From contig NZ_CP107929.1 of the NCBI RefSeq assembly GCF_036017915.1, positions 4,158,001 to 4,222,000 on the forward strand: a stretch of DNA of 64,000 bases. The letters run 5' to 3'. This DNA comes from Micromonospora sp. NBC_00421. Lineage in GTDB: Bacteria > Actinomycetota > Actinomycetes > Mycobacteriales > Micromonosporaceae. Below the pieces are notes generated by a model, which saw only the letters and a program-made list of their open reading frames with translations, was not told the origin of the DNA and searched no databases. Numbering within the stretch: position 1 is the first letter of the stretch; each line of letters begins with the position of its first letter. Both the position numbers and the translations under genes were made by a program. Positions 15,628 through 25,787 of the stretch are shown one piece after another.

Positions 15628-16779
15628 CTACGCCCGGTCGCGCCCGCGCGGCGCTTCGATGTCACTGTCCACCGCGGCAGCCAACTGCCCGCACGCACCG
15701 TCGATCTCGCGTCCCCGGGTGTCACGCACCGTGGTGGAGACGCCGGACTCCCGCAACCGTCTGACGAACTCCCGCTCCACCGGCTTGGCACTGGCGTCCC
15801 AACGGCTGCCCGGCGTCGGATTGAGCGGGATGAGGTTGACGTGCGTCGACCTACCGGCCAACAGGCGTCCGAGCAGGTCGGCCCGCCAGGGCTGATCGTT
15901 CACGTCCTTGATCATCGCGTACTCGATCGACACCCGGCGCCCCGTCGTCGCCGCGTAGTCCCACGCTGCGCCCAGCACCTCGGCTACCTTCCAGCGCTGG
16001 TTGACCGGCACGAGTTCGTCGCGCAGCTCATCATCGGGCGCGTGCAGCGACAACGCAAGGGTCACCGCGAGGTCTTCGCTGGCCAGCCGGCGGATGGCCG
16101 GCACCAGGCCGACCGTGGAGACGGTGATGTGACGCTGCGACAGGCCCAGTCCCTCCGGGGCCGGAGCGACCAGCCGGCGGATCGCCGTGACGACCCGGGA
16201 GTAGTTGGCCAGCGGCTCACCCATGCCCATGAACACGACGTGGGACAGGCGCGGTGGCGACCCGGCCACCGCCCCCGAGGCGGCGACCCCGGCGAGGTAG
16301 ACCGCCTGGTCGACGATCTCGGCGGCGGAGAGGTTACGGGTCAGCCCGGCCTGACCGGTGGCGCAGAACGGGCAGGCCATGCCGCAACCCGCCTGGCTGG
16401 AGATGCAGACGGTGACCCGGTCCGGGTAGCCCATCAACACGCTCTCCACGAGCGAACCGTCGTGCAGCCGCCACAGCGCCTTGCGGGTGGCGCCGTCGTC
16501 GCAGGCCAGCTCGCGCACCGGAGTGAGCAACCGGGGCAGCAGCGCTCCGGCCAGCCGCTCCCGGGTGGCCGCCGGCAGATCGGTCATCTCGGCCGGATCC
16601 CGAACCAGCCGACCGAAGTAGTGGTGGGACACCTGCTTGGCCCGGAAGGCCGGCTCGCCCAACTCGGTGACGAGCGCCTGCCGACCCGGCAGATCCAGGT
16701 CGGCGAGGTGCCGGGGCGGCATCGCCGGGCGGCGACCGGGGGCGTCAGGGTCAACGGGGATAACAGGCAGGCTCGTCAT
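15628..16779 (-). CDS. rlmN: 23S rRNA (adenine2503-C2)/tRNA methyltransferase RlmN
   Basis: A radical-SAM enzyme that methylates C2 of A2503 in 23S rRNA and A37 of some tRNAs. The [14 protein letters not shown] segment gives the CxxxCxxC cluster ligands; [11 protein letters not shown] and the C-terminal GINVTVR-like [14 protein letters not shown] segment with its catalytic region are present. 383 residues, normal length. The N-terminus ([18 protein letters not shown]) is a short actinobacterial extension. It lies downstream of cdsA. Confidence 0.97.
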   Translation of the reverse strand: MTSLPVIPVDPDAPGRRPAMPPRHLADLDLPGRQALVTELGEPAFRAKQVSHHYFGRLVRDPAEMTDLPAATRERLAGALLPRLLTPVRELACDDGATRKALWRLHDGSLVESVLMGYPDRVTVCISSQAGCGMACPFCATGQAGLTRNLSAAEIVDQAVYLAGVAASGAVAGSPPRLSHVVFMGMGEPLANYSRVVTAIRRLVAPAPEGLGLSQRHITVSTVGLVPAIRRLASEDLAVTLALSLHAPDDELRDELVPVNQRWKVAEVLGAAWDYAATTGRRVSIEYAMIKDVNDQPWRADLLGRLLAGRSTHVNLIPLNPTPGSRWDASAKPVEREFVRRLRESGVSTTVRDTRGREIDGACGQLAAAVDSDIEAPRGRDRA

Positions 16780-16883
16780 GGCTGGTCCAGTCTGTCACGC
16801 CGTTCGCCGAACCTGCCCGTCCGGAGGTGCCGATTCGGCCCCCACCAGGGGGACCACCCGGGCGACGCGGCGTGATTCATCCC

Positions 16884-18197
16884 TCAGCCCACCACCGGTA
16901 CGAGGACCGCCAACAACAGATAGGCGGTGGGTACGGCGAACAGGATCGAGTCCAGCCGGTCCATCAGACCACCGTGTCCCGGCAGCAGGTTGCTCATGTC
17001 CTTCACGCCGAGATCCCGTTTGATCATGGACTCGGCGAGGTCGCCCAGGACCGCCGTGCCGGAGATCGCCACCCCGAACAGCGCCCCCCACCAGGGGGCC
17101 ACGTCGAAGAGCAGCCAGATCAGCAGGGCGCTGCCGAGGGCTGCGGCGGTGACCGAACCGGCGAATCCCTCCCAGGACTTCTTCGGGCTGATCCGGGGTG
17201 CCATCGGGTGCTTGCCGAAGGACACCCCCGCGGCGTACCCACCGGTGTCGGAGAGCACCACGCCGACCACGGTGACCAGCACCCGCAGGTGGCCGTCGCC
17301 CGGGGCCGCCGCGAGCATCGCCGCGAAACCACCCAGGAACGGCACGTAGACCGCGATCAGGGTGGCCGCGGTGAGATCCCGCTGGAAGCCGGCCGGGCCG
17401 TCACCCAACCGCCAGACCATCGTGCCCAGCACGGTGACCAGCAGACCCAGGCTGAGCGCGTCCGGCCCGGCGAACCAGGCCAGACCGATGGTCAGCACGC
17501 CACCGGCGAGCAGCGGCACCAGCGGCGGGTGGGCGCCACTGCGCCGGACCGCGCGGGTCATCTCCCAGATGCCCACCCCGATCGCACCGGCCAGCACGGC
17601 CAGGAACCCGGGGAGGAAGAAGAAGAGCGGCACCAGCACCAGCGCGCCGAGGCCCAGGCCGACGCCGACGGCAGCCGGCAGGTTACGGCCGGCCCGACCG
17701 GTCGCCGACAGCTGGGTGGCCGGCCGGTCGGCGCTGGCCCGCCGCCGCCCGCGGAACCGTCGGCCGGTCGGTGGTGCCATCTCCAGGTCGACGTCGGTCG
17801 ACGGGAGTGGCGACCGCGCCCCGCCGTCGTCGGGTACCGGGGTGAGCGGTGAGGTCGGCGGACCGTCGTCCCGCACCGGTGTCAGCTGGGCGGTCGGAGC
17901 GTCGTCCTCCCGCACCGGGGCCGGCTGCGCGGTCGGGTCGTCGTCACCTGAGGGCGGCCGGACCAGCCCGGCCACCGGACGGACACCGAACCGGCCGTCG
18001 TACGGCCCGGGGTCCGGCTCGTCGTGTCCGCGTCCCGACGGCCGGGGTGGGGCCTGCGGCCCGGCGGACAGGTCGGGGCCGGACTGCCGGGGCGACCACG
18101 GTTCGACCTCCCGTTCCGGCCAGGGCAGGGTCGGGGGACGTTCGGACCGGTCCCAGCCGCGAGGCTCGGCGCTGCCGTAGGGGTCGAGGTGGGACAT
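16884..18197 (-). CDS. cdsA: Phosphatidate cytidylyltransferase
   Basis: Makes CDP-diacylglycerol from phosphatidate and CTP at the membrane. The C-terminal about 270 residues are a polytopic CdsA domain with SPKKSWEGFAGS and the signature ending (SMIKRDLGVKDMSNLLPGHG, then GLMDRLDS). The first about 160 residues are a hydrophilic Pro/Asp-rich extension with repeated PVREDDAPTAQLTPV-type units, an actinobacterial peculiarity. ATG at 18197; total 437 residues. It lies downstream of frr, separated by 392 bp. Confidence 0.96.
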   Translation of the reverse strand: MSHLDPYGSAEPRGWDRSERPPTLPWPEREVEPWSPRQSGPDLSAGPQAPPRPSGRGHDEPDPGPYDGRFGVRPVAGLVRPPSGDDDPTAQPAPVREDDAPTAQLTPVRDDGPPTSPLTPVPDDGGARSPLPSTDVDLEMAPPTGRRFRGRRRASADRPATQLSATGRAGRNLPAAVGVGLGLGALVLVPLFFFLPGFLAVLAGAIGVGIWEMTRAVRRSGAHPPLVPLLAGGVLTIGLAWFAGPDALSLGLLVTVLGTMVWRLGDGPAGFQRDLTAATLIAVYVPFLGGFAAMLAAAPGDGHLRVLVTVVGVVLSDTGGYAAGVSFGKHPMAPRISPKKSWEGFAGSVTAAALGSALLIWLLFDVAPWWGALFGVAISGTAVLGDLAESMIKRDLGVKDMSNLLPGHGGLMDRLDSILFAVPTAYLLLAVLVPVVG

Positions 18198-18589
18198 CAC
18201 GCACCGGACGAGGGTACGAGTGCCACCACATGACGCAAGACCACAACCATCCCCTACCCGCGTGACTGCTCCGGTATCCGCGTGACTACTGCGGTTGACC
18301 GACCCGACGGCCGGCCGATCCCCGCCGTTCACCGCACGGTGGCCGGGAATCGTGCCGAGCCTACTGCACCGGCTGGCCGGGCACGGCGGACGTCAGCGCG
18401 GCGAGCCAGCCCGGTCCGGTGCAGCCCGGTGCCTGACCTGGTCCGGCCCGCCCGACCGGTGCTGGCCGGCCCGACCCGGTGCTGGCCGGTCCTGCGCTCG
18501 TTCTGCCATCTGCCCGGCCACCGGCCGGCGACGGCATCGGCGCGACACCGCCGCAGGACGGTGGTACGCCGATGCCGTGACAGCCGGGG
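18198..18589. other. Intergenic region between frr and cdsA
   Basis: 392 bp with no convincing gene. Short direct repeats of CCGGTGCTGGCCGG occur at about 18459-18491. It presumably holds the cdsA promoter and the frr terminator; I see no clear -10/-35 pair or riboswitch. Confidence 0.45.
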
Positions 18590-19147
18590 TCAGACTTCGA
18601 GCAGCTCCGACTCCTTGTGCTTGAGCAGCTCGTCGACGGTGGCCACGTAACGCTGGGTCAGGTCGTCGAGCTCCTTCTCGGCGCGGCGGCCGTCGTCCTC
18701 GCCGACCTCGCCGTCCTTGACCAGGCGGTCCAGCTCTTCCTTGCCCTTGCGGCGGACGTTGCGGACCGCCACCTTGGCCTCCTCGCCCTTGTGCCGAGCC
18801 ACCTTGATCATCTCGCGGCGGCGTTCCTCGGTCATCTGCGGCAGCAGGATGCGGAGCTGGTTGCCCTCGTTGTTCGGGTTCACCCCGAGGTCGGAATCGC
18901 GGATCGCCTTCTCCATGGCGTTGATCTGCGAGTTGTCGTACGGCTTGATGATGACCATGCGCGGCTCGGGCACCCCGATGGAGGCCATCTGGGGCAGCGG
19001 CGTGGGCGTGCCGTAGTAGTCGATGATGACCTTGGAGAACATGGCGGCGTTGGCGCGACCGGTACGGATGGCGCCGAACTCCTCCTTGGCGTGCTCGACC
19101 GCACGCTCCATCTTCTCCTCGGCCTCGAGGAGGGTGTCGTCGATCAC
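18590..19147 (-). CDS. frr: Ribosome recycling factor
   Basis: 185 residues. Splits post-termination ribosomes with EF-G. Typical features are the N-terminal helix ([20 protein letters not shown]), [10 protein letters not shown], the hinge [15 protein letters not shown] and the C-terminal helix [21 protein letters not shown]. The GTG start at 19147 has GAGGAG just upstream, and upstream in-frame sequence is not RRF-like. It follows pyrH by 86 bp, the standard pyrH-frr order. Confidence 0.98.
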   Translation of the reverse strand: MIDDTLLEAEEKMERAVEHAKEEFGAIRTGRANAAMFSKVIIDYYGTPTPLPQMASIGVPEPRMVIIKPYDNSQINAMEKAIRDSDLGVNPNNEGNQLRILLPQMTEERRREMIKVARHKGEEAKVAVRNVRRKGKEELDRLVKDGEVGEDDGRRAEKELDDLTQRYVATVDELLKHKESELLEV

Positions 19148-19233
19148 CGGTCTCCTCGCCTCCTTCTGTGTTCGTCGTGGGCTGAAGCTGCTGCTCTGGT
19201 ACGCGAGGACCGCGGTGGTGGCCAGCGGGACCG

Positions 19234-20001
19234 TCAGGCGGTGATCAGCGTACCGATCTTGTCGCCGCCGACGGCCCGGATGATCGTGTCCTCGCCCTGG
19301 GCGCCGAAGACCAGCATCGGCAACCCGTTCTCCATGCACAGGCTGAACGCCGCGGCATCGGCCACCCGCAGGTTGCGTTGCAACACCTCGGAGAAGGTGA
19401 TCGAGTCGAACTTGCTGGCGTCCGGGTCGATCCGCGGGTCGGCGGTGTAGACGCCGTCCACGCCGTTCTTGCTCATCAGCACCACGTCGGCACGGATCTC
19501 CAGCGCCCGCTGGGCGGCCACCGTGTCGGTGGAGAAGTACGGCATCCCGGCGCCGGCTCCGAAGATCACCACGCGCCCCTTCTCCAGGTGCCGGATCGCC
19601 CGCAGTGGAATGTACGGCTCGGCGACCTGGGCCATCGTGATCGCGCTCTGCACGCGCGTCTCGATGCCCTCCTTCTCCAGGAAGTCCTGCAGCGCCAGGC
19701 AGTTCATCACGGTGCCCAGCATGCCCATGTAGTCGGCACGGGCCCGGTCCATACCGCGCTTCTGCAACTCCGCGCCGCGGAAGAAGTTGCCGCCGCCGAC
19801 CACCACGGAGACCTGCACACCGCGACGTACCACGGTGGCGATCTGCCGGGCGATGGCCTGCACGACGTCGGGGTCGACGCCGATCGCCCCGCCACCGAAG
19901 ACCTCACCGGAGAGCTTCAGCACCACCCGGCGGGCGCGGCCGGGCGGCGGCGCCGTCGGGTCGTCCGCCTCCAGGCTCCGGTCGTTCACAACCTGTGTCA
20001 T
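19234..20001 (-). CDS. pyrH: UMP kinase
   Basis: Phosphorylates UMP to UDP. The hexameric bacterial PyrH family is indicated by [39 protein letters not shown] and the C-terminal allosteric region. 255 residues from the ATG at 20001; GGGAGGGG lies upstream. Some actinobacterial orthologues are annotated from an upstream ATG that adds 8 residues. A strong hairpin (20074-20121) separates it from tsf. Confidence 0.97.
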   Translation of the reverse strand: MTQVVNDRSLEADDPTAPPPGRARRVVLKLSGEVFGGGAIGVDPDVVQAIARQIATVVRRGVQVSVVVGGGNFFRGAELQKRGMDRARADYMGMLGTVMNCLALQDFLEKEGIETRVQSAITMAQVAEPYIPLRAIRHLEKGRVVIFGAGAGMPYFSTDTVAAQRALEIRADVVLMSKNGVDGVYTADPRIDPDASKFDSITFSEVLQRNLRVADAAAFSLCMENGLPMLVFGAQGEDTIIRAVGGDKIGTLITA

Positions 20002-20073
20002 CCGCCCCGCCCCTCCCGCGTGCACGTCGACCGCGCCGCGTCACCGCGTACCTGCCCGTTGCCGACCCTATGT

Positions 20074-20121
20074 GACGAGGAGGCCGCGGTGCCTGTCGCG
20101 TACACCTGCGGCCTCCTCGTC
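20074..20121 (-). terminator. Hairpin between tsf and pyrH
   Basis: A perfect 14-bp stem (GACGAGGAGGCCGC, 20074-20087, with its complement at 20108-20121) around a 20-nt loop, in the tsf-pyrH gap. It probably terminates or attenuates the rpsB-tsf transcript, which would let pyrH-frr be expressed at a different level. Confidence 0.7.
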
Positions 20122-20170
20122 GACGTTGCGTGCCCGCCCGGACGCGACCCGCGTCGCGGACGGTGGCGGC

Positions 20171-20998
20171 TCAGGCCTGGCCGACCTCGAACCGGACGAA
20201 GCGGGTCACCTCGATGCCGGCCTCGGCCAGCACCTGCTTGACGGTCTTCTTGTTGTCGGAGACCGACGCCTGCTCGATCAGGACGTAGTCCTTGAAGAAG
20301 GCGTTCACCCGGCCCTCGACGATCTTCGGCAGGGCCGCCTCGGGCTTGTTCTCCTCGCGGGCGGTCTGCTCGGCGATGCGCCGCTCGGACTCGACGACCT
20401 CGGCCGGCACCTCGTCACGGGTGACGTACTTCGGCCGCATCGCGGCGATCTGCATGGCGGTGCCCCGGGCGTCGGCGTCACCGGCCTCGTCGGTCTTGCC
20501 GCTGTACTCCACCAGCACGCCGACGGCAGGCGGCAGGTCCTGGCTCTTGCGGTGCAGGTAGACCGCGACCGTGCCGTCGAGCTTGGCGAAGCGGTTGAGC
20601 ACCAGCTTCTCGCCGATCTTGGCGGACTGCTCCTGGATCACGTCGGCGACGGTCTTACCGTCCAGCTCGGTGGCGAGCAGTTCCTCGGCGGTGCCGACGT
20701 CGCTGCGCTCGCCGTGCTCGACCAGCTGCTGGGCCAGGGCGACGAACGCGTCGGTCTTGGCCACGAAGTCGGTCTCGCAGTTGAGCTCCAGCAGCGCCTT
20801 GCCGGAGTGCGCGACGAGGCCGTTGGCGGCGGTCCGGCCGGCCCGCTTGCCGACGTCCTTGGCGCCCTTGACGCGCAGGATCTCGACGGCCTTGTCGAAG
20901 TCGCCCTCCGCCTCGGTGAGCGCCTTCTTGCAGTCCATCATGCCGGCGCCGGTGAGGTCGCGGAGCTTCTTGACGTCCGCGGCGGTGAAGTTGGACAT
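20171..20998 (-). CDS. tsf: Elongation factor Ts
   Basis: 275 residues. Guanine-nucleotide exchange factor for EF-Tu. The UBA-like N-terminus ([18 protein letters not shown]) and the core motif [13 protein letters not shown] are clear. It lies downstream of rpsB with a 134-bp gap that holds another GC-rich hairpin (21049-21066), possibly adjusting the S2:EF-Ts ratio. Confidence 0.98.
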   Translation of the reverse strand: MSNFTAADVKKLRDLTGAGMMDCKKALTEAEGDFDKAVEILRVKGAKDVGKRAGRTAANGLVAHSGKALLELNCETDFVAKTDAFVALAQQLVEHGERSDVGTAEELLATELDGKTVADVIQEQSAKIGEKLVLNRFAKLDGTVAVYLHRKSQDLPPAVGVLVEYSGKTDEAGDADARGTAMQIAAMRPKYVTRDEVPAEVVESERRIAEQTAREENKPEAALPKIVEGRVNAFFKDYVLIEQASVSDNKKTVKQVLAEAGIEVTRFVRFEVGQA

Positions 20999-21048
20999 GG
21001 CTCTCTCTTCGGTGTTGAGACTGCGGTGGGTGGTCTGAGGTGCCGGTT

Positions 21049-21066
21049 ACCCGGCCGGGGCCGGGT
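21049..21066 (-). terminator. Small hairpin between rpsB and tsf
   Basis: Inverted repeat ACCCGGCC / GGCCGGGT with a 2-nt centre in the rpsB-tsf gap. A similar intercistronic attenuator is known in other bacteria at this position. It may be a weak terminator; functional assignment is inference. Confidence 0.4.
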
Positions 21067-21132
21067 GTTCCCGGCAGGGACCGCCGCACCCCGCCGCCCG
21101 AACGGACGGGCGACGGGGACGCGGCGGTGCGG

Positions 21133-22059
21133 TCACTCGGCGGCGGCGGTGGCCGGCTGCTCGACCGGCTTCTGCTCGGCGACGGGCTGCTGCTCGGCGG
21201 CCGGCTGCTCGGCGGGAGCCTGCTCGGCGACGGGCTGCTCGGCCGGCTTCTGCTCGGCGGCGGGCTGCTCGGCCTTCTTCGGCTCCAGCAGCTCGCGCTC
21301 CCACTCGGTCAGCGGCTCGTCGCTGCCGACCTGGCCCTCCGGCTTCTCGTCGCCACCACGGCGACGGCCGGAACGGGCGATCAGACCATCGGCGACGGCG
21401 GCGGCCACCACCCGGGTCAGCAGCTCGGCGGAGCGGATCGCGTCGTCGTTGCCCGGGATCGGGAAGTCGACCTCGTCCGGGTCACAGTTGGTGTCCAGCA
21501 CCGCGATCACCGGGATGCCCAGCTTGCGGGCCTCGTCGACGGCGATGTGCTCCTTCTTGGTGTCGACGATCCAGACCGCGGCCGGGAGCTTCTGCATGTC
21601 CCGCAGACCACCGAGGGTCTTGGTGAGCTTGGTCTTCTCACGGAACAGCTGAAGGGTCTCCTTCTTGGTGTAACCGGCGGCGGTGCCGGTCAGGTCGCCC
21701 AGCGCCTCCAGCTCCTTCATCCGCTGGAGCCGCTTGTACACCGTCTGGAAGTTGGTGAGCATGCCACCGAGCCAGCGGTGGTTGACGTACGGCTGACCGA
21801 CCCGGGTGGCCTGCTCGGAGATGGCCTCCTGGGCCTGCTTCTTGGTGCCGACGAACAGGATGCTGCCACCCTCGGCCACCGTGCTGCGCACGAAGTCGTA
21901 CGCCTTCTCGATGTAGTCGAGGGTCTGGCGCAGGTCGATGATGTAGATGCCGTTGCGCTCGGTCATGATGAAGCGCTTCATCTTCGGGTTCCAGCGCCGG
22001 GTCTGGTGCCCGAAGTGGACACCGCTCTCCAGCAGCTGACGCATGGTCACGACGGCCAT
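21133..22059 (-). CDS. rpsB: 30S ribosomal protein S2
   Basis: 308 residues. The conserved core (residues 1-about 240) contains [38 protein letters not shown] and [13 protein letters not shown]. The last about 60 residues are an acidic, repetitive tail of PAEQ/PVAEQ units, an actinobacterial extension not seen in E. coli S2. First gene of the rpsB-tsf pair. Its 5' leader contains three stem-loops (22092-22228). Confidence 0.98.
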   Translation of the reverse strand: MAVVTMRQLLESGVHFGHQTRRWNPKMKRFIMTERNGIYIIDLRQTLDYIEKAYDFVRSTVAEGGSILFVGTKKQAQEAISEQATRVGQPYVNHRWLGGMLTNFQTVYKRLQRMKELEALGDLTGTAAGYTKKETLQLFREKTKLTKTLGGLRDMQKLPAAVWIVDTKKEHIAVDEARKLGIPVIAVLDTNCDPDEVDFPIPGNDDAIRSAELLTRVVAAAVADGLIARSGRRRGGDEKPEGQVGSDEPLTEWERELLEPKKAEQPAAEQKPAEQPVAEQAPAEQPAAEQQPVAEQKPVEQPATAAAE

Positions 22060-22382
22060 GGTGGGGTACTCCTCAAGATCCCTGGTTTGTCACGCCCGGC
22101 CGGTGGCCGGGCGTCCTGGCGCCTGATCGCCGGCCATGGTGGGCCCGAAGGAGATCGGGACCAGGGAGGCCGTCGCTCCACGACGAAACGTGGAGAGGGC
22201 ACGCGAGGTCGACCGCACGAGGCGGTCGCCAAGAGGCCAGTGTACGCCTCCACCCCGCCACCCGACCTCTGGGTACACACCCGCGTCCTCCCACCCTGCA
22301 AGAAGGTAGGGGCCCCGGGGCGGGGCGCCTGGCCAGCGGAGTGGCGGGTGGAGCGGGGCACCGGGTGGAGCGGGGTGCCGGG
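22060..22382 (-). promoter_or_regulatory. rpsB leader with three stem-loops
   Basis: A 323-bp gap upstream of rpsB. Three inverted repeats are evident: 22092-22114 (10-bp perfect stem ACGCCCGGCC, 3-nt loop), 22176-22195 (CTCCACG/CGTGGAG, 6-nt loop) and 22210-22228 (CGACCGC/GCGGTCG, 5-nt loop). A -10-like TACACT (minus strand, about 22243-22248) lies upstream of all three. A leader of about 180 nt would fit S2 autoregulation, known for rpsB in other bacteria; the nearest hairpin might instead terminate the upstream gene. Confidence 0.5.
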
Positions 22383-23558
22383 TCAGCGGGCGGCGAGGGC
22401 GGCGGCGACGAAGAGGACCAGCCCGACGGTGAGGTAGGCGGTCGGCGGGCGCAGCCAGCCCCGGCCGCTGTCGGCCATCGCCAGGCCACCGGTCCGCAGC
22501 CCGTACAGGCCGCCGGCGAAGATCGGCAAGCCGACCACCAGGAAGGTGCCCACGACGACGTGTGACGCCGGGACCGGGTCACCGGTGAGGCCGTGTAGCA
22601 GCACCCGCAGCGCCGGGACCTCGAAGACCAGGACCAACAACCCCAGCAGCACCGCCAGCGCCGGCCGTCGGGTGCTGTAGACGCCGTCGGAGGCCGGCCC
22701 ACCCGTCCGGTACGCCCCGTCGGCCGGGCCGTCCGGGCGGGGCGTCACCGGGGTCATCGGGCCGGTCGGCACCTCCAACGGGGAGGGCTCCGCCGGGCGG
22801 TGGGGCTCGATGATCGGGTAGCCGCCCAACGCCGCCGGCCGTGCCGGATCGACACGTTCGGATCCACCCGTCGACGGGCCGACACCGCTGACGCCCAACA
22901 TGCCGGAGTCGGCGGCGAACCGGCCGGTGCCGCTGTCGCTCCCGGCGAGGCGACCGGTCCCGGGACTGCTCAACCGGCCCGTCCCGGTATCACCGACACC
23001 CCGGCCCGCCCCGGTGTCGGTCAACCGGCCCGTCCCGGTATCACCGACACCCCGGCCCGCCCCGGTGTCGGTCAACCGGCCCGCCCCGGTGTCACCGACA
23101 CCCCGGCCCGTGAGGCCGCCGAGCAGGCCCACACCGCTGTCGCCGACACCCCGGCCGGCGACGCCGCCGAGCGGACCCACGCCGCTGTTCCCGAGCGGGC
23201 CGACGTCGCTGGTTCCGGCCTCCCGGGCGGCGCGGCGGCCGACCCGGTCGGTGGGTAGCTCACCGGAGACGTCCGGGTCGTCCCGGCGGGACCGGGTCGG
23301 CCGGTATCCGACGCTGTCGCCCCCGCCGTCACCCAACGGATCGGCTGCGTCGAAGCGTCCCGAGTCGTAGCGGCCCGCCTCCGCGTACCGGCCCTCCTCT
23401 GCAGCCCGCTGGTCGGGGGTACGCGACTCGTCGTCGCGCCGGCGCACCCCGCTCGCCGTCCGCCAGTCCGAGTCGTCGTACCCGGGTTCCCGACCGGCCG
23501 GGTACCAGCGTGACTCCTGATCTTCGGGGTAGCTCCGTCGTGCGTCCACGTCCGGCAC
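22383..23558 (-). CDS. Hypothetical repetitive protein with C-terminal membrane segments
   Basis: 391 residues. The N-terminal about 280 residues are hydrophilic, Asp/Arg/Gly-rich and disordered, with a 17-residue repeat ([17 protein letters not shown]) that appears twice perfectly and then as degenerate copies. Three hydrophobic segments follow ([58 protein letters not shown]). The function is not recognised. It sits upstream of rpsB on the same strand but is separated by a structured leader. GTG start. Confidence 0.7.
   Translation of the reverse strand: MPDVDARRSYPEDQESRWYPAGREPGYDDSDWRTASGVRRRDDESRTPDQRAAEEGRYAEAGRYDSGRFDAADPLGDGGGDSVGYRPTRSRRDDPDVSGELPTDRVGRRAAREAGTSDVGPLGNSGVGPLGGVAGRGVGDSGVGLLGGLTGRGVGDTGAGRLTDTGAGRGVGDTGTGRLTDTGAGRGVGDTGTGRLSSPGTGRLAGSDSGTGRFAADSGMLGVSGVGPSTGGSERVDPARPAALGGYPIIEPHRPAEPSPLEVPTGPMTPVTPRPDGPADGAYRTGGPASDGVYSTRRPALAVLLGLLVLVFEVPALRVLLHGLTGDPVPASHVVVGTFLVVGLPIFAGGLYGLRTGGLAMADSGRGWLRPPTAYLTVGLVLFVAAALAAR
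22975..23110. repeat. 51-bp in-frame tandem repeat
   Basis: Roughly 2.7 copies of a 51-bp unit encoding the 17-residue repeat of the hypothetical membrane protein. The two full copies are almost identical in DNA, suggesting recent expansion. Confidence 0.85.
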
Positions 23559-23830
23559 CGTATGCGACCGCCTCGCCGGGCGCCATTCACAGGTCGGACC
23601 GGCCGGACTGGCCGTCAGGGCACCCGGCGCGGGCCACCTCGACGGACAGGGCCGGCGTGGGTGACCTCAGCGGGCAGGCCGGTGCGGTCGGCCACCAGGG
23701 CGGGAGTTCACCCGGACGCCCATACCACGCCAGGACCTTGATCGTCCGGCCGTCCACAGGGCGCCACGTCGTCCACAGGCACGGAAACGGGTGTCGCACC
23801 GGTCCCCGCCCCACCCGCAGCCTGACGGGC
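23559..23830. promoter_or_regulatory. Divergent promoter region with DnaA-box-like pair
   Basis: Between the divergent membrane-protein gene and yraN. Two GTCCACAGG 9-mers (23752-23760 and 23771-23779) lie 19 bp apart, resembling the actinobacterial DnaA box TTGTCCACA in its last seven bases. No gene was recognised. Confidence 0.4.
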
Positions 23831-24190
23831 ATGACGAAGCGGAACCAGGCGGTTGGCGCGTACGGCGAACAGTGCGCCGTACGGCACCTGATCGGGGCCG
23901 GGCTGCGCCCGGTGGCCCGCAACTGGCGCTGCCGGGAGGGCGAGATCGACGTCATCGCCTGGGACGGCCAGGTCCTCGCCTTCTGCGAGGTGAAGACCCG
24001 GCGGGGCGACGCCTACGGCAGCCCCGCCGAGGCGATCGTCCCGGCCAAGGCCCGACGGTTGCGCGGCCTCGCCGCCAGGTGGTTGGCCGAGACCGGGACC
24101 ACCGCCGACGAGGTGCGCTTCGACGTCCTGTCGGTCCGACTGCCGATGGCCGGCGCGGCCCGGGTCGAGCATGTCAAGGGAGCCTTCTGA
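23831..24190 (+). CDS. YraN/UPF0102 endonuclease-like protein
   Basis: 119 residues. The YraN family has a PD-(D/E)xK nuclease fold; GEIDVIAWDG and FCEVKTRRGDAYGSP supply the D and E-x-K residues. ATG at 23831, upstream of the first domain residue. It is the first gene of a yraN-yifB-dprA operon; a 26-codon reading frame is interposed between yraN and yifB. Confidence 0.95.
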   Translation: MTKRNQAVGAYGEQCAVRHLIGAGLRPVARNWRCREGEIDVIAWDGQVLAFCEVKTRRGDAYGSPAEAIVPAKARRLRGLAARWLAETGTTADEVRFDVLSVRLPMAGAARVEHVKGAF

Positions 24191-24270
24191 TGACCGACGG
24201 CCGCACCGCCGCCGACCCCACGACCGGCAGTCTCACGACCGGTGACCGCACGAGAGGCGCCTCGCGGTGA
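24190..24270 (+). CDS. Possible 26-residue ORF between yraN and yifB
   Basis: An ATG overlapping the yraN stop (TGATG) opens a 26-codon frame that ends by overlapping the yifB GTG (GTGA). The sequence is Thr/Gly/Asp-rich with two related TTGSLTTGDRT units. There is no recognised function. It could be a real micro-protein, a coupling leader, or simply how yifB translation is linked to yraN; the alternative is a chance frame in an 81-bp spacer. Confidence 0.35.
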   Translation: MTDGRTAADPTTGSLTTGDRTRGASR

Positions 24271-25787
24271 GCTACGCCAAGGTGCTCTCGGTCGGACTGG
24301 TCGGGGTCACCGGCCATCTGGTCGAGGTCGAGGCGGACCTCTCCCCCGGGCTGCCGGCGGTGGTCATCTCGGGTCTGCCGGACACCGCCCTGCACGAGGC
24401 ACGGGACCGGGTCCGCGCGGCAGTGGTCAACTCGGGCCAGCGCTGGCCCAACCGTCGGATCACCCTCAACCTGCTCCCCGCCACGCTCCCCAAGTACGGC
24501 TCGGCGTTCGACCTGGCCATCGCGGTCGCGCTGCTCGGTGCCGCCGGTGAGCTGCCGCTGCTGCCGATGGAGGGGGTGGCGGTCCTCGGCGAGTTGGGCC
24601 TCGACGGCACGGTCCGGCCGGTCCGCGGGGTGCTGCCGATGGTCACCGCCGCCGTGCGGGCCGGCCTGGACCGGGTGGTCGTTCCGGTGGGGAACGCGGC
24701 CGAGGCGGCGGTGATCCCCGGGGTACGGGTTCGCGCCGTGGACACCCTGCACCGGCTCGTCGCCTTCGTCCGGGACGGCACCGCCCTGTTGGAGCCGCCG
24801 CCCGCCGCCCCCGCCGAGACGCCGTCCGGGCCGGATCTGGCCGACGTCGCCGGGCAGGGACTGGGCCGGCGGGCGTTGGAGGTGGCGGCGGCCGGCGGGC
24901 ACCATCTCTCCCTGTTGGGGCCGCCCGGTGCCGGCAAGACGATGCTCGCCGAGCGGTTGCCGTCGATCCTGCCGTCGCTCGACGACGACGACGCGCTGGA
25001 GGTCACCGCGCTGCACTCGATCGCCGGCACGCTACCGCCGGACGGGCGACTGCTGCGCCGGCCGCCGTTCCAGGCCCCGCACCACTCGGCCACCGTGCCG
25101 TCGCTGGTAGGTGGTGGTTCGGGGCTGGCCCGGCCCGGCGCGGTGTCGCTGGCCCATCGGGGGGTGTTGTTTCTCGATGAAGCCGCCGAGTTCAGCAAGG
25201 GTGCCCTGGAGGCGTTGCGCCAACCGTTGGAGAGTGGGCACGTCCACCTGACCCGGGCCAGAGGGCGCACCCGGTACCCGGCTCGGGTGCAGTTGGTCCT
25301 GGCCGCCAATCCCTGCCCCTGCGCGAAGCCCGGCGGCGACGCCCTGTGCGAGTGCAGCCCGCTGGTACGGCGGCGGTACCTCGGCCGGCTCTCCGGTCCC
25401 CTGCTCGACCGGATCGACATCCAGGTCAGGGTGCTGCCGGTGGGGGCGGCCGAGCTGATGGGCACCGACCTCGACGGCGAACCGTCGGCGGCGGTCGCCG
25501 CCCGGGTGGCGGTGGCGCGTGGGGCTGCCGCCGAACGTTGGGCGCCGGCCGGGCACCGGCTCAACGCGGAGGTGCCCGGCCCACTGCTGCGCCGGCCACC
25601 GTGGCGGCTCGCCGGCCGGGCCACCGCCGAACTGCGGGGCCGGCTCGACCGGGGCTCGCTGTCTGCCCGGGGCTTCGACCGCATCATCCGGCTCGCCTGG
25701 ACGATCGCCGATCTTGACAGCCGGACACGGCCCGATCTTGAGGATGTCCGGGAGGCCACCGGACTCCGGACGGGGGAGGAAGTGTGA
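24267..25787 (+). CDS. YifB/ComM-family magnesium-chelatase-like AAA ATPase
   Basis: 506 residues. An N-terminal Lon-protease-like fold (about 1-170, with LPAVVISGLPDTA) precedes an AAA core with Walker A GPPGAGKTMLAERLP, Walker B VLFLDEAAEF and the cysteine-bearing VLAANPCPCAK. Members (ComM in Haemophilus) act as helicases in transformation branch migration. The GTG start overlaps a short upstream frame; the gene ends overlapping dprA by 4 bp. Normal family length. Confidence 0.96.
   Translation: MSYAKVLSVGLVGVTGHLVEVEADLSPGLPAVVISGLPDTALHEARDRVRAAVVNSGQRWPNRRITLNLLPATLPKYGSAFDLAIAVALLGAAGELPLLPMEGVAVLGELGLDGTVRPVRGVLPMVTAAVRAGLDRVVVPVGNAAEAAVIPGVRVRAVDTLHRLVAFVRDGTALLEPPPAAPAETPSGPDLADVAGQGLGRRALEVAAAGGHHLSLLGPPGAGKTMLAERLPSILPSLDDDDALEVTALHSIAGTLPPDGRLLRRPPFQAPHHSATVPSLVGGGSGLARPGAVSLAHRGVLFLDEAAEFSKGALEALRQPLESGHVHLTRARGRTRYPARVQLVLAANPCPCAKPGGDALCECSPLVRRRYLGRLSGPLLDRIDIQVRVLPVGAAELMGTDLDGEPSAAVAARVAVARGAAAERWAPAGHRLNAEVPGPLLRRPPWRLAGRATAELRGRLDRGSLSARGFDRIIRLAWTIADLDSRTRPDLEDVREATGLRTGEEV

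Noticed and set aside
18459..18491. Short direct repeats CCGGTGCTGGCCGG upstream of cdsA
   Set aside because: Two short copies in GC-rich sequence, within what chance could produce.
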